Positions 21,218 to 33,105 of a DNA stretch of 64,000 nt are shown piece by piece. This stretch comes from Cherax quadricarinatus. Lineage: Eukaryota > Arthropoda > Malacostraca > Decapoda > Parastacidae. Under the pieces are notes generated by a model. It made no database searches and was not told where the DNA came from. It was given only the letters and a program-made list of their open reading frames with translations. Each line of letters starts with the position of its first letter. The stretch's first letter is position 1. The translations under genes and the position numbers were made by a program. Location of the stretch: assembly GCF_038502225.1 (NCBI RefSeq), contig NW_027196419.1:1-64000 (forward strand), written 5' to 3'.

Positions 21218-22362
21218 CAGTGTACCCCTGAATTTTGTGAGTCTCAAGTTTCGTGAATTTCAAGTATTGGCAACTTTTTTCGTCAAAACTTAGCCTCAAG
21301 TTTCATGATTTGCCTCAAAATTCGGCTGTCGTACAGGACATGTCTGAGCGGCCTCCCAGCGGCCCCCCACACACAAAGGCTCCCACACAGCATTCAGAGT
21401 CAGAGTGGCAGTGTTTCTGGGTGAGTGACCATCACCCCATGCATTCATATGATACATTTCATAATAATTCATTCTTTTTTGTGCTTTCAATTGCTAAATA
21501 AGCCACCATGGGCCCAAAGAAAGCTTCTAGTGCCAGCCCTATGGTAAAGAAAAAGTTTGTAGAAAAATATGAAAGTGGTGGTAGAGGGTGGTAGTGCTTG
21601 TGATGGTGGTAGAGGGTGGTAGTGCTTGTGGTGGTGGTAGAGGGTGGTAGTGCTTGTGGTGGTGGTAGAGGGTGGTAGTGCTTGTGGTGGTGGTAGAGGG
21701 TGGTAGTGCTTGTGGTGGTGGTAGAGGGTGGTAGTGCTTGTGGTGGTGGTAGAGGGTGGTAGTGCTTGTGGTGGTGGTAGAGGGTGGTAGTGCTTGTGGT
21801 GGTGGTAGAGGGTGGTAGTGATGGTGGTAGAGGGTGGTAGAGATGGTGGTAGAGGGTGGTAGCAGTTGTGATAGTGGCAGAGGGTGGTAGTGATGGTGGT
21901 AAAGGGTATTAGTGGTAGTGATGGTGGTAGTGGTTGTGATGGTGGTAGAGGGTGGTAGTGATGGTAGAGGGTGGTAGTGATGGTAGAGGGTGGTAGTGAT
22001 GGTAGAGGGTGGTAGTGATTGTGGTAGAAGGTAGAGCTACAAGAGCTCTCTGGACAGTATTTTTGTGTGAAAGGGTCTAGCAACTCTCAAGCTGGTCCTA
22101 GTGCCATTAAAAAACAACAAAAGTCTTCAACAAAGGTAAGTGTGATGTTGTTATTGTTTTATGCTTGATTTCTCATTCTTTTCTGTATGCAAATCTATAT
22201 TTAATCTAAAAAAAATAATTTTTGTTAATACTTTTGGGTGTCTGGAACGGATTAATTGGATTTACATTATTTCTTATGGAGAAAATGGTTTCGAAATTCG
22301 TGAATTTTGACTTTCGGCAGACACTCTGGAACAGATTAATCACGAAATTTGAGGGTCCACTG
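21218..22362 (+). mobile_element. Tigger-derived element whose transposase core is replaced by a minisatellite
   Basis: The termini are CAGTGTACCCCTGAATTTTG and, inward from the right, CAGTGGACCCTCAAATTTCG, with TA on both sides (21216-21217 and 22363-22364). On the plus strand, 21509 onward encodes MGPKKASSASPMVKKK, the Tigger transposase start. About 22050-22135 encodes GSSNSQAGPSAIKK, the C-terminal tail seen also in the element at 46751-47707. Between them, instead of about 500 residues of transposase, lies a GGTGGTAG-rich minisatellite. Confidence 0.85.
21575..22035. repeat. GGTGGTAG minisatellite
   Basis: About seven tandem copies of a 28-bp unit (AGAGGGTGGTAGTGCTTGTG plus GTGGTGGT) are followed by shorter, degenerate GATGGTGGTAGAGGGTGGTA variants. 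The strand is strongly G-rich with regularly spaced GG and GGG runs. It lies wholly inside the Tigger-derived element. Confidence 0.9.
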
Positions 22363-22364
22363 TA

Positions 22365-23361
22365 TTTGCATTTCCAAGATCACTCACATTTCTTTTTGGT
22401 GCCATAGTTTCTATTCAGAGATGATAAAGGGTGGTGAAAAAATAAAAAATTGATTCGCTAACACAGCCAGAGTATGGTACTGTACTGAATACAAACAAAT
22501 GGAACACTGAGGCATGGGATTTTGTATGCATTACACAGGCCTCCCCCATAAGACAATGGACTTACTGGTAGGTTTATTGAGGGACAGAAAGAAAAGAACC
22601 CATTGTGTACCACATTTTCTCCTGCACATACTCTGTTATGTAAATTGGTTAATATGGTGTGTTCACCAAAAATATGCCGCAACATTAATACAAGAAAGTT
22701 AACAGATTGTGTGTTAGCCAGCAGTCTACTGTATATACAGCAGAGTGCAAAATCAAAAGTGTTAAAAAGATTGCCAACTCAAATATACAAGACAGTAAAG
22801 TAAATGAAGGAAATGCATAAATACGTACAGATTAATTAGCCCACCTTCTGTAGCACTTCATTTCTTGCACTGCAGACCTATTCCATGGGCTGTCATCCCC
22901 TTTTTCTCACTCGGCCTCTTTGGCTCCATGGCTACTGGCATCCAGCTAACGCGATGTACATAAACGGTGTACGTCTCCTCCCTCATTATGACCTTTTCTT
23001 TTAAAAAAAGATTACGTCAAAAAATAGATTGCAAAATGAAAAATATATATAAATTGGAAACTGAAGAAAAATACAGTTGACTCCCATTTAATGACCTAGA
23101 TAGGGATTGGAGGAAAAACTTATTATATGAAAAGTAAGTTTAATGAATTACATTTTCCCACTGAAGCCCGTGTTATAACTTACGATAAACAAGTCACATT
23201 GTTTTTCTTCATGAGGAATGCTTACCAAAAAAATATGAGCTTGCCACATATACATATACCACAGGACAATACAGTACATACAGTATTTTGAAAAATTCTC
23301 AGATAATTGGCCCTTTTAAGTTGGTGGTAGAAATACCCCTCACATGTCATAATTATCTTAT
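22365..23361. other. No firm features
   Basis: At 23074 a possible Tigger-type end (TA then CAGTTGACTCCCATTTAATG) occurs. A candidate partner end near 24954 (inward CAGTAGGCTTAATGACAG) would enclose the MITE described next, but the match is weak. Confidence 0.3.
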
Positions 23362-23363
23362 TA

Positions 23364-24750
23364 CAGGAGGGCCCTACTTTACAGTATTTCCCTAATGCAG
23401 CAGTTTTCAGTTATACTCATTTTTCATTCAGTCAGACTTCTTACAATATATTCACCATTCACTATAAACTAAGGACAAAAATATTTTAAAGTAATGGGCA
23501 CTGTATATGCATTTTTTAGGCTTAGCTCTATTGCTCACTTAACCCTTTGAGGGTCGACAGGCCCTCTCCGAAACTCGTTCTCAGGGTCGGCCAAATTTAA
23601 AAAAAAAAAAAAATTATTTTCTCTTATGAAAAGATAGAGAATCTTTTCCCGATCATAAAGACACCAAAAGTTTGAAATTTGATAGAAAACTTACGGAATT
23701 ATGCTCTCGCAAAGTTAGCGGTCTCGGCGATGTTTACGCATCGGCGATTTTGCCCACTTTGAGCCCCATTTTCGGCCAATTTCACTGTACTAGTCGACAA
23801 AAAACATGAATATTTCGCTAGAACTCCATTTTTTCTATCGAATGGGTGCAAGAAACCACCCATTTATGAAATTCAACTATCCAGTACAGTGGTCAGAATT
23901 TAGCAATTTTGCCAATTTCACACAAATTTCAAAAGATGCCAATTTCCGAATAGGGTCCAGAATAAACAAGAAAGACATTCCTGGCACTAAAATGACATTT
24001 TCTCTAGTCATTAGTCACGTCTCAAGGCCCCTCTTATATTCTTTTGCTTTCCACTTTGAATTTTTATTCTCACAAAAAATATAATATTTACTGTTATGCA
24101 GACTACTGCATTAGTGTAAAAAATGGTATAAATATTATTGGTGCACTTGTGAAAGAATATTAGACTCACCAGTTGACGTGTATTGCACGCTTGGCACGAT
24201 TTGTTTACTTTTGAAGTTTGGTAAAAATCGAACATTTCTGCTACTTTGAGCTCAATTTCAAGGCACCTTTCATTGTAAAACCAGTCAAAATCATCTCAAT
24301 TTCTGTAATATGTCTTCCATTCTATAAAATGAGACCAAGAAAACTAGAATACAACAATAAATACCATACGAAAATACACTGCAAAGTCGCTGATTTATTC
24401 CAAAAAAATGGTCAAAGTTTTTTTTTCTCATTATGCACTGTGTGCTGCAGGATTTTTTTTAGACTGTGCACACTGACCACATAGACCCATTCTTTCATAT
24501 GAAGGCCTACCAGCTTTCTCCCACTAGATTTGAGGCCGCTAGAATTTATGGGTACTAGTTCGTCAAAAACCCCTACGCGTAAGACGTACTAGTACGACCA
24601 AAACCCTCAAAGGGTTAATATATGATAGCGTAAACTTATCAGGATTTTACATGCATCTGAAAGTGAAAAAAGACTGTTTCACTTTACAGCAATTTTCACT
24701 TTACAGCAGTAGCCCGGATCCTAACCTGTTGTATAAGCAGGGCCCTCCTG
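23364..24750. mobile_element. MITE of about 310 bp, split by piggyBac-like copy D
   Basis: The ends are CAGGAGGGCCCTACTTTACA and, inward from the right, CAGGAGGGCCCTGCTTATAC, flanked by TA at 23362-23363 and 24751-24752. Removing 23543-24614 plus one TTAA leaves a non-coding element of about 310 bp. TA duplication and small size suggest a Tc1/mariner-related MITE. Confidence 0.75.
23543..24614 (-). mobile_element. piggyBac-like non-autonomous element, copy D
   Basis: TTAA lies at 23539-23542 and 24615-24618. The ends are CCCTTTGAGGGTCG and, inward from the right, CCCTTTGAGGGTTT. The palindromes are CGTACTAGTACG (24585-24596) and a one-sided variant GGTACTAGTTCG (24551-24562), with ACTAGT centres 34 bp apart. 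Interior blocks match copy C (for example TTTTCTATCGAATGGGTGCA and TAGAATTTATGGGTAC). No coding capacity. Confidence 0.87.
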
Positions 24751-24752
24751 TA

Positions 24753-26149
24753 TACAGTAAAGAGATTTTGTTTAAAAATTGTGTGAAACTGTGAATATCA
24801 CTAGCATTTGGTCATCATCCTGGGAAGCAGTCATAATCAGGAAAAAGGAGATTGGCCACCAAGGAGCAGGAGGTAGTTGTTAAGCAGGAGAAATGGTCCT
24901 AGGTTTTTCTGGCCATTAAGCAAAATTACATCAAGTGATCTGTCATTAAGCCTACTGTATTCTGACATACAGACCAAACAAATAATGTATATAAACTACA
25001 GTTTTAGGACATAAGCATATAGCCTGTGATTACTCAATCTTACATTTGTGTACGTACAAGACATGATTAATCAGTCTGTTTTCCTTTCTTTAGTTTAGTT
25101 TTTATCAATCTGTTTTGTTTTCCTGCAAAATCAGTATGTGTGAACACGGCAAAGATATGTTTTGATGCATGTGAAAGGGTAAACAGCAGTGTAAGCTGTA
25201 AGAAAGTAAAAATAAGTATGTACCAAATACAAATAAAAGTTTCTAAGATTTACCTGTCACCTACCATCCTCAAGAGAAAAGAGACCAGCAATCGTGCTGA
25301 AGTGTAAAATATTTAACAGGCTTCTGTTTTACACTCAAAGGTAAAGAATGAAACCTTAGATGTAGTTTTGGTTCATCCTGGACCATTAGCAGGTCATAAC
25401 CAAGTGAGAAATTATGAGGAAAATCAAACGATGAATCAGAAAGAGGGAACGGGAAGAGAATGTGAAGATAAGTCAGGTGGTAAAAAAAAAAAAAAAAAAA
25501 AAAAAAATCAAGTGGTTGGTGGCGGTGGTAGTACTTCTACTACAGTACTTTACCATTACTACCACCATTACTACTACTAAACTTCTGGCCATTTTTCTTG
25601 GTTACCTGACCTGCCTTTACACTTTCCTGACCCTCCCTTTTTCTCACCAGTCTTTTTGTTTTCTTTTTTTTTAAGTTGCTTTAAACAACTTCCCAAAAGT
25701 TTGGATTATGTACTTGTGACTTGTATGAACCATGGTATTGTAACTTCTTCCAATGCTGCAGTTTTGGCCAGAATGCTTGCTCACTGCCAGTGAAGAACAT
25801 TTAACAAGCTTCTTTTTTCACACTCATATGGCAGGAAGGAAAAAGAGGTGGCACTTTTTCTGGAGGGAAAGAAAGTACTTTGCCCTGATTTTCTTTTTTT
25901 TTGGGGGGGGGGGGGAATGTATTCCCAGATCTCCATATAAGCAAATTATAAAGCATAAAATAGCACAAAAGCTGCACAGCTCTAAAGAGGGCCATCTCAT
26001 AGACTGGAACAAAGTAGATTTACAGGCAATCCAATGCTGATAGGGACCACTGTATTGAAGCATCCTTAATTAATATCACTTACACTATAGAACAAAGAGC
26101 TTGCTAGTGCTGTACCCTAGCACATGACACTACTCCACGTTGAGACCCC
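24753..26149. repeat. Unassigned sequence with homopolymer runs
   Basis: A poly(A) run of about 26 lies at 25482-25507 and a G run at about 25902-25915. The sequence around 25518-25580 is rich in GGTGGT and ACTACC. I see no gene. Confidence 0.4.
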
Positions 26150-26305
26150 CCAAGGAAGGTTCCTTGATGCTGGTGATTGGCTTTTGATCTAGCGAATTGG
26201 ATCGGTGCTCCAGTTCCCTGAATTGAGCCTAAATGCCTTCCATCCCCCCCCCCACAGGCAATGTATAATCCTACGGCTTTAGCGCTCCCCATGATTATTA
26301 TAATC
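26150..26305 (+). mobile_element. Short retroposon, repeat D
   Basis: Second copy of the sequence at 12435-12591: AAGGAAGGTTCCTTGATGCT, GGTGCTCCAGTTCCCTGAAT, a C run, then GGCTTTAGCGCTCCCCATGA and a TTATTATAAT tail. A LINE has inserted in its tail (26311 onward). Confidence 0.7.
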
Positions 26306-26310
26306 CATGC

Positions 26311-27616
26311 CAATCTAGAGGTAGATACACACAGATCTAAATGGATTGTGAAAACGAGCAATTGCATTAGTTTTATAACCTGCATGAACTGTATCACTGT
26401 AGGCAACAAGAGCATTTCACCCCTCCATGGAAGATGTGTTCATTTAATATCACATACCTGCAAGTCCCTCCCAAGAATCTCATTGCTAGTAATCCCTTCC
26501 TTAAATCACTTGTTAAAGCAACGGCTCAAGAAGAAATTTCTCGTCTAGCTGGTAGTAATAAGTTATCACAAGTTATATACACTGATGGATCTAAACAGGA
26601 GTCTTCTGGCAGGGCTGCATCTGCTCTTGTTACCACCTCCCTAGTTAAGAACGATAATAAATTTGTAGAGTTAGGCATAAGAATTAATAACTGGGCGTCT
26701 ACATTGCATATTGAATTGTTTGCAATCCTAATGGCACTAAAGCTAAATTATGACACTGAGCTTGACTCTATCCTCATTACTGATTCTGTCATCACTGAAA
26801 GCTCTTGACTCATATAATGACTCCAACAACATGCTCATTGGAGAAGCCAGGTACAGATACTCAAAAATCAGAGACAAAGGAATTTATGTACAATTGTTAT
26901 GGATCCCATCACACATTGGATTATTCCTTCATGATAAAGTTGATATGTTAGCCAAGACGAGTACCCAGAAGGAGAATGTAGAATATAACTTTGATATATC
27001 TGTGTCTAGCATTAGGAATAATATTAGGAGAGAAGTACATAACGAAAATGAGTGCTATAGGAATGCAGTTAGAAGCCTGAGTAGATCTATAACCCACTAT
27101 AATAACATGAACGTAGATAAGTATGTTTATGGAGCAACTTGCAATGTGAACAGCCTGACTGATGTTGTAGTGGCCAGGCTTAGGCTTGGTTACAAGTACT
27201 TCTGGCAGTTTGGGAGACACACAGATGATGATCAAACTAAATGTAAATTATGTGATCAGGCATATGGTCACTGTCTTGAGCACTATGTGCTTAATTGTCC
27301 ACTTATTGAGGAATACAGAGATAGACAGTATAATAACCTATGTGACATGTCAAGTTATCCTATTAATGAAAATAAGATACCAGATATATTAAGCAAATTT
27401 CCTAAATTTGCTTGAACTGTAACAGATAAATGACCTGTAGATATGTAGATATAAACCCATATGTACACCTGTTAACCCTTTTGGGGCCTAGTTCCTAGGC
27501 CTTTTGTGTATCCATATACACTCTTGCGCTACCATCCACAGGATGGATATGGATTACACAATAAGCTAGCCACTTCGGTGGCAAAATCTAAAAATCTAAT
27601 CTAATCCATTATTATA
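26311..27616 (+). mobile_element. 5'-truncated non-LTR retrotransposon ending in an RNase H domain
   Basis: Flanked by ATAATCCATGC at 26300-26310 and 27617-27627, an 11-bp target duplication. It carries the RNase H coding remnant described separately. The 3' UTR has TTAACCCTTTTGGGGCCTAG and CCACTTCGGTGGCAAAATC, and ends in the repeats AATCTAAAAATCTAATCTAATC. An RNase H domain after the reverse transcriptase is found in I/jockey-group LINEs; the reverse transcriptase itself is missing here. Confidence 0.82.
26434..27415 (+). pseudogene. RNase H domain and zinc-knuckle tail of a LINE polyprotein
   Basis: The first frame (26434-26808) contains YTDGSKQESSGRAAS (first catalytic Asp), a Glu in LHIELFAILMAL, and LITDS (third acidic block). 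A small indel near 26790 shifts the reading to the second frame (26750-27415), which continues SSLKALDSYN and then has LLWIPSHIGLFLHDKVDMLA, the His/Asp end of RNase H. A CKLC.....HCLEHYVLNCP zinc-knuckle-like tail follows. RNase H would remove the RNA strand during target-primed reverse transcription. One frameshift in otherwise well-kept sequence suggests moderate age. Confidence 0.83.
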
Positions 27617-27627
27617 ATAATCCATGC

Positions 27628-28165
27628 TGATACCTTGCTACCAGGTGACTTGGCTCTTACATGACCTGACACCTGCACCTGATCTTCAGCAGTAACCTGT
27701 TTTCTCTTTCGTCAGTCCCAAAAGAAAATTACTTAAAAATATTACATAAAACTCACCAGATGTTGTTATTGTTGGGTTGAAAGGTTGTGAGGTCCTCGAG
27801 GCTGAGGTCACCCTTATCTCTTGCTTTATTTTAAAATCCTTTTATATAAACAATTTGTATTGTTTAATCTACGAGTTAAATATGAAAAACATAAAACATA
27901 ATATATTATTCGAGTAAGTATGTGTATTATTCATTATTTCAAGTTATTATAGGGTGCTGTTGGTTTTAAAGGGCTACAAGGACATGTGCCGTACGGACCC
28001 TGATCCCAGAAGTCTGGTGAAGATTTTGCCCAAATCTTAGCGAGCAATGGAGAGGAAATAAATGTCTTTCGCGAAAGAGGAAATAAAATATTGTCAGTTA
28101 AGTCAAATGGATCTCCTTGGCTAAACTCCAATGAAGGCAGACACCCCTCCCCCCACACACACCAC
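27628..28165. other. No recognised features
   Basis: AT-rich sequence without domain-bearing frames or termini that I can identify. Confidence 0.35.
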
Positions 28166-28345
28166 AACCTTTTTCGGGTTATCCTAGGTAATTTACACTA
28201 TGTTAATTGTACTTAAGTGTAAGTAAGTTTATTCAGGTGTAGGTATACATAACTACAACTACATAAATTATCTTAACAGCATATGTGTGGATTACCTAGG
28301 ACAACCCAAAAAGTCAGACTTATTTCTATTGGGGTCCTTGTACCT
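28166..28345 (-). repeat. Dispersed retroposon 3' end (AATAAACTTAC type)
   Basis: AGTAAGTTTATTCAGGTGTA, GTCAGACTTATTTCTATTGG and GGGTCCTTGTACC recur in the same order at 48848-48965 and, in part, at 34341-34420. Read on the minus strand, the sequence ends in an AATAAACTTAC-like polyadenylation context, so it is probably a LINE or SINE 3' end. Family unknown. Confidence 0.5.
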
Positions 28346-28509
28346 GTGCCTAATAGACTTACTAATCTTATTAAAAAACAGACTTTCCTTAGGTCTATAA
28401 TATTTTGAGGTGCCGCCTGAGCGGTACTTTATTATGCATCCCATGTTCACCATATGAGGGGCTGTTAAAAAAAGGGGGGGGATTTAAAGAGGTCGCAATA
28501 GGCCCTAAG

Positions 28510-28512
<3 letters not shown>

Positions 28513-28604
<92 letters not shown>
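28513..28604. repeat. (AAT)n microsatellite, SINE tail
   Basis: About 30 uninterrupted AAT units. On the minus strand these are ATT repeats directly after AATAAAGAT, the normal end of SINE-A, so the array is most simply the expanded tail of the SINE at 28605-28812. Confidence 0.9.
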
Positions 28605-28605
<1 letters not shown>

Positions 28606-28812
28606 TCTTTATTTACTACAAGTGCATGTACAAGGTATACAGATCATAGCTGACATCAATGACATACTACTGTACAGAAAGCCGCTTGTTATGCAGAGCA
28701 TTTCGGGCAAATTAGGTCAATTTTGTCCCAGGATGCGACCCACACCAGTCCACTAACGCCCAGGTATCTATTATTACTGATGGGTGAACATAGACAACCG
28801 GTGTAAAGAAAC

Positions 28813-29836
28813 TGTGAAAATTTGTGTGGACTGCCTCCAAGTGAGTCGCCTACCCTGGCAAACTTTGTTGACACCGAGCTCTGAGGTGGGTACCTCAGCC
28901 TCACAAGTGGCTTATAGGACAGATTTTCACAAATGATTGATGTTGCAAGAAACTCGCCTGCATGCACGTATAAAGGACTAACTTACTTGGTGTTGCAGCA
29001 TATATCCTGATCTTCAACTTCCCTAAGCTTAGCCTTAGCCCCTCAGGACTTCCCCTCAGAAACCACGTGCAACTGGGAGCCTTAATTCCTGCAATATTCA
29101 ATAGTTATTAGTGTCCTGCCTGCACCTCAGAAATTCCTATATCCAAGAGGGTATGTATCCCCTAGTACAACTATGCAGACACGGACACTAGCTTCCTGAT
29201 TGCCTTGAGACACTGGTACTTACTGGGCATACACTGCCTGCTGCACACTGGGCCCACAGATAAAACTCACTCACAATCTCCCCAGACACTGGCCAGAAAT
29301 CTACGAGATAAATTAGAGGTCTTGTCTTACTGTATGGGCCTGACGGAGGTCTTCTACGGTACATCGAGGTGCCTCTACCAGATTTCCCCAGGTCTCAAAT
29401 GTGAAGACACGTGGGGGGCACCGTCTGCTGATCACGGCATGTCTTGTCCAGTTGGTGTCTGTCTTAAGAAGAACGCTATTGTGTCTTTGAGACCCGCGCC
29501 TCGTCATTCAAGCTAGGGCTGCCAGTTCTCCCTAGCTAACTTAACCTAGTGTTTGCCTACATTATCGGCCTATTACTACCTATGTTAAGGTCTTAGGTCT
29601 ACATTATTATTATCTACAGTTGCCTCAATAATCCTAATATTAGTGTACTACCAGTAAAACTACCTACTCCTTCCCTGAAGGGTAAATCTATAAATTAAAT
29701 AAGCTTACCAACAATCCCCGCCAACTAGAGAGAATGCTGTTTGTTTGGGAGGGTTTAAGGGCCACCCAGCTCAGCCGTTCCATACGGCCATGCGTATCTG
29801 TCCTGTGGAACTTTAGGGACCAAATAAATTTCCACA
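28813..29836 (-). repeat. 3' LTR of BEL/Pao element 1
   Basis: This 1024-bp LTR matches 33127-34170 along its length. The largest difference is about 20 bp missing near 29787 relative to the other LTR (around 34100-34125). Confidence 0.9.
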
Positions 29837-29866
29837 TCCTCCCGCCGGCGAAGGTAGGCGCTAAGT

Positions 29867-32243
29867 CTAAATCAAGTTCACCTTCCGCGAGCCCCCACAG
29901 CGGACCCTGGACACGAGTGCCGTCCGGCCACTCTCGTCGAGCAGACTCCGGTCTAACTTCAACCGTCCAGTTTCCCCTGTGTGGACCTCTGGGGGTGTAA
30001 ACTTGTTGGTTCCGGTGGTCTTAGCACCCTTTGCTTTAACTTTAACGTCTTTCGTATGTCTAGCCTTGACTGAGCGGCTCCGTACTTTCCCACCCAGTGG
30101 CCCACATGCCTTGGTAGCCTTTCCTCCCACTGTTACGAGGTTCCCTGGATTTAAAGGCAATCTATCTCCCTCTTTATGTACCCTGTAAAAGTGTTTTCCC
30201 AAGGTGGCCGAGTGTTCGTCACTCCCTACCTGGTTCAGCTTCCCTGGCGGTTCATCGTGTATACTGGTATTCATTATCACTACTCCCCCAGCTATCATGG
30301 GGACAGCTTCTCCTCTATCTGGCGTGGCAGGGAATTCAGGTGGAATCCTGCCGCCTATGATGTATCCTACTGGGGATCTGTATAAACCAATTCCTTCCTT
30401 AAACGTCCATCGTGTAGACAGGAAGTCATCTATATGATTGGCTCCCACCAGGATACCTACATTTCTGACTGTGTCAGTGGTAATTCCCTGGTCTGCCAGC
30501 TTCACGTCAAGGTCTTTCAATCGCTTAGCTGCTGCAGCAAGACCTCTCGCTGTAATTGCCCTGGGTAATGTCTCTACCACCAAGGCTGTAATGTCTCTGC
30601 GATGTCCACCTAATTTGACTGTGACATCCACCACATCATAAGATTTGGGTGGGACCTGACTTATAGCCCCTCCCAACATCATACTAACTTTCTTTGTGGC
30701 CTTCAACTTTAATTTAGCCACCAACTTCTTTGTTATCAAGGATACTTGTGCTCCTGGGTCAAAGAATAATCGGGTTGTTTCGGACCTGTGCCCACTCACA
30801 ACCTTTGCCATGACTGTAGGTAGGGCAGCACCTCCGTGATTCTCACTCGGATTAGAGACTTTACTCCCACTAATCACGCTGGCTACCATTTCAGGCTCGG
30901 ACTCACTTTCTATCTCTACCTGAGAGATATCCCTACTAGCCTGGGGTTCCCTTAAATTATTGGGACATAGTGCAGTATGGTGCTTACCTTTGCAACAGAC
31001 TCGACACTCACTGAGCTGGGTGCCACAGTCTCTCGCAAAGTGTTCCCCACAACACTTGAAGCAGAGTCTCAACTCCCTTAGTCTCTGTTGCCTACTGCTC
31101 AGTGTTATATACTCCGAGCAACTCGTGCTAGCATGTTCGCCTTCGCAGAACACACATATTCTGGCATGAGGGCCTCTGAGGTTCTGCTTAGAGGTTCTTA
31201 CCTTAGACACTTCTTTACCATAGTACACTCCAAAGTTAGTCGTACGAGCTTTAGACTGATCTCTCGAGATCTTTGAGTGACTGTCTGGGTTTTTATGTGG
31301 CGATGGTGGTGACTTTTCTCTCACACCTATACTCAAATGAGAAACAAAATCTCCCAACCCCTCAACGATCTGTTTTATCGTGAACCTATTTGTCCGATAT
31401 TTTAAGTGCAACTCATGTACTGCAGTGCTAGCTAGTTTCCTCTGAATCACCTGGCCAAGGACCCGTTCTGAATCATCCTCATCATGCAAATCTCTGAAAC
31501 TGTTTGTCAAGCTCATAATTTCAATACGGAACTTCTCTAGGCTTTGACGGTCATGTCGGCAAGCCTCTAGATCCAACAACCGATAAAGTATAGCTACCTT
31601 TATCTCTTCAGTGTTGCCAAACATGTCTTCTAATTGGTCTTTGGCATGTTGGTAATTAGTGTTAGTAATCTGGTAGTGCCGGACCAGGTCTACCCTTGAG
31701 CTGCGGCAAATACTGCAATTTGACGGCATCTGACAAATCGTTCCTGTCATCTATCTGGGCTTTAAACTGATCCCAGAAAGCAATGTACTCAGTTAGGGTT
31801 CCGTCAAATGTCGGTAAATTCAACTGGGGCAACCTGGGCAACATATTGACAGGTGTGTGGCTGTTTGGGGTACCTGCGGTGTTCGACACCACCCTTGGAA
31901 TACTAGCCTTTAATGTACTTAACTTATCTTTGTACATATTCATCTCCTGATGACAATCTACATCATCCTTAGTGAATTCGTCCAGAGCCTGCTGAAGACT
32001 ACCCTGGGATTCATTATCCTCAATAGCCTGTAGCTCATATGCTGAGAATGCTTGTTCATAGGCTTCCCATTTTTCCCCCAAACTCTTCAAGCAGTCTTGC
32101 AAATCATCGCAGTCTACGTTACTGCGTTGGCAAGTAGCCTTGCACCTGTTACGTGTTCTGTTCAGATGCCCTTTGTATGCCGCTACTGATCGTTTTAATT
32201 TTGTTAACACTGAACCAGACTCTCCTGAACCCCCATCTGCCAT
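29867..32243 (-). pseudogene. BEL/Pao gag-protease reading frame with a frameshift
   Basis: Gag starts at 32243 (MADGGSGESGS) with a helical N-terminal region, then LPQLNLPTFDGTLTEYIAFW, typical of BEL/Pao gag. Near 31690 the frame shifts, and the second frame (31750-29867) continues with NYQHAKDQLEDMFGN. Three zinc-knuckle-like motifs follow: CVFCEGEHASTSC, CFKCCGEHFARDC and CRVCCKGKHHTALC. The protease-like segment has LFFDPGAQVSLI, where family members usually have D-[ST]-G. The frame ends at 29867 shortly before the 3' LTR, so the rest of pol is deleted. Gag would form the particle; this copy cannot make the full set of proteins. Confidence 0.85.
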
Positions 32244-33105
32244 TGTCGAAGTTTAATGAGGAGTGTGACACTAATTGTACTTTACCCAGTCCACCCCACA
32301 GCACGTCACGGTGTTAGGTAGGAATGAACGAGTCTCAAGGCTTCTCAACAAGCTTAACAATTCCCTTTGTTATATTGACTACTCTGACTTAAAATGTACA
32401 CTGTTAGCTCTCAAATCCCAATCAAAATGTGTATCGATGTGAAAGCTTAACCTAGCACTTTCCTGTACAATGCCAGCAAATAATTACAGGACTTACCCTA
32501 GTCTCAGGTACAATTCACAAATCCCACATTAAAATGAATCAAAGACAATGAAAATCACACAATAAAAAGTGCAGTATACAAATTAAAATCATTTGGTTAA
32601 CACAAATAAATTCAACAAATCAACTTGTGAAACAGTAAATGAATAATGTATGTAAACAGCTTGGCCTAACTGCCCAGTTTACTCTGTCTAGCGTGGATGG
32701 TTGGATAAGGTAAATCCTAACCTAGCTAGTGTGCTATAGCTTAAACCTGGCTTTATAACTCCCTGTAAATAATAACTAGGTTAAATCTGGCCTAGCTACT
32801 ATAACTGTTGTAAATATTGCACAAGCCTAGCCTAACTGTGGCTACCTTGCAAATCCACTGTAAGTAATTAACACACAAGTCTCCTACTCTGGATTACTTG
32901 TAATCACTGTAAATAATTAAATTCACAAGCTTCTCTAGCCTACCTGGCCTGCCTGTAAATTACTGCAAATAACAACTTCTGTGTATAGTCAGCCTGGCCT
33001 AGCTCTGTGTAACTTTGGGCCTAGGAGTGCTAAGTTAACCTAACTCTGTTAAACTGGTTCCTAACTGTGGCCTAGCTATGATAGCTTAACCTAGCTATTC
33101 CACAT
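32244..33105 (-). other. Leader region of BEL/Pao element 1
   Basis: This is untranslated sequence between the primer binding site and the gag start. It holds many short CTAGCCTAACC-like repeats (32650-33080), read as GGTTAGGCTAG on the element strand. Packaging signals could lie here; none can be shown from sequence alone. Confidence 0.5.

Noticed and set aside
21487..22083. 198-codon minus-strand frame rich in HYHPLPPS repeats
   Set aside because: It is the antisense of the GGTGGTAG minisatellite inside a Tigger derivative; periodicity alone keeps it open.
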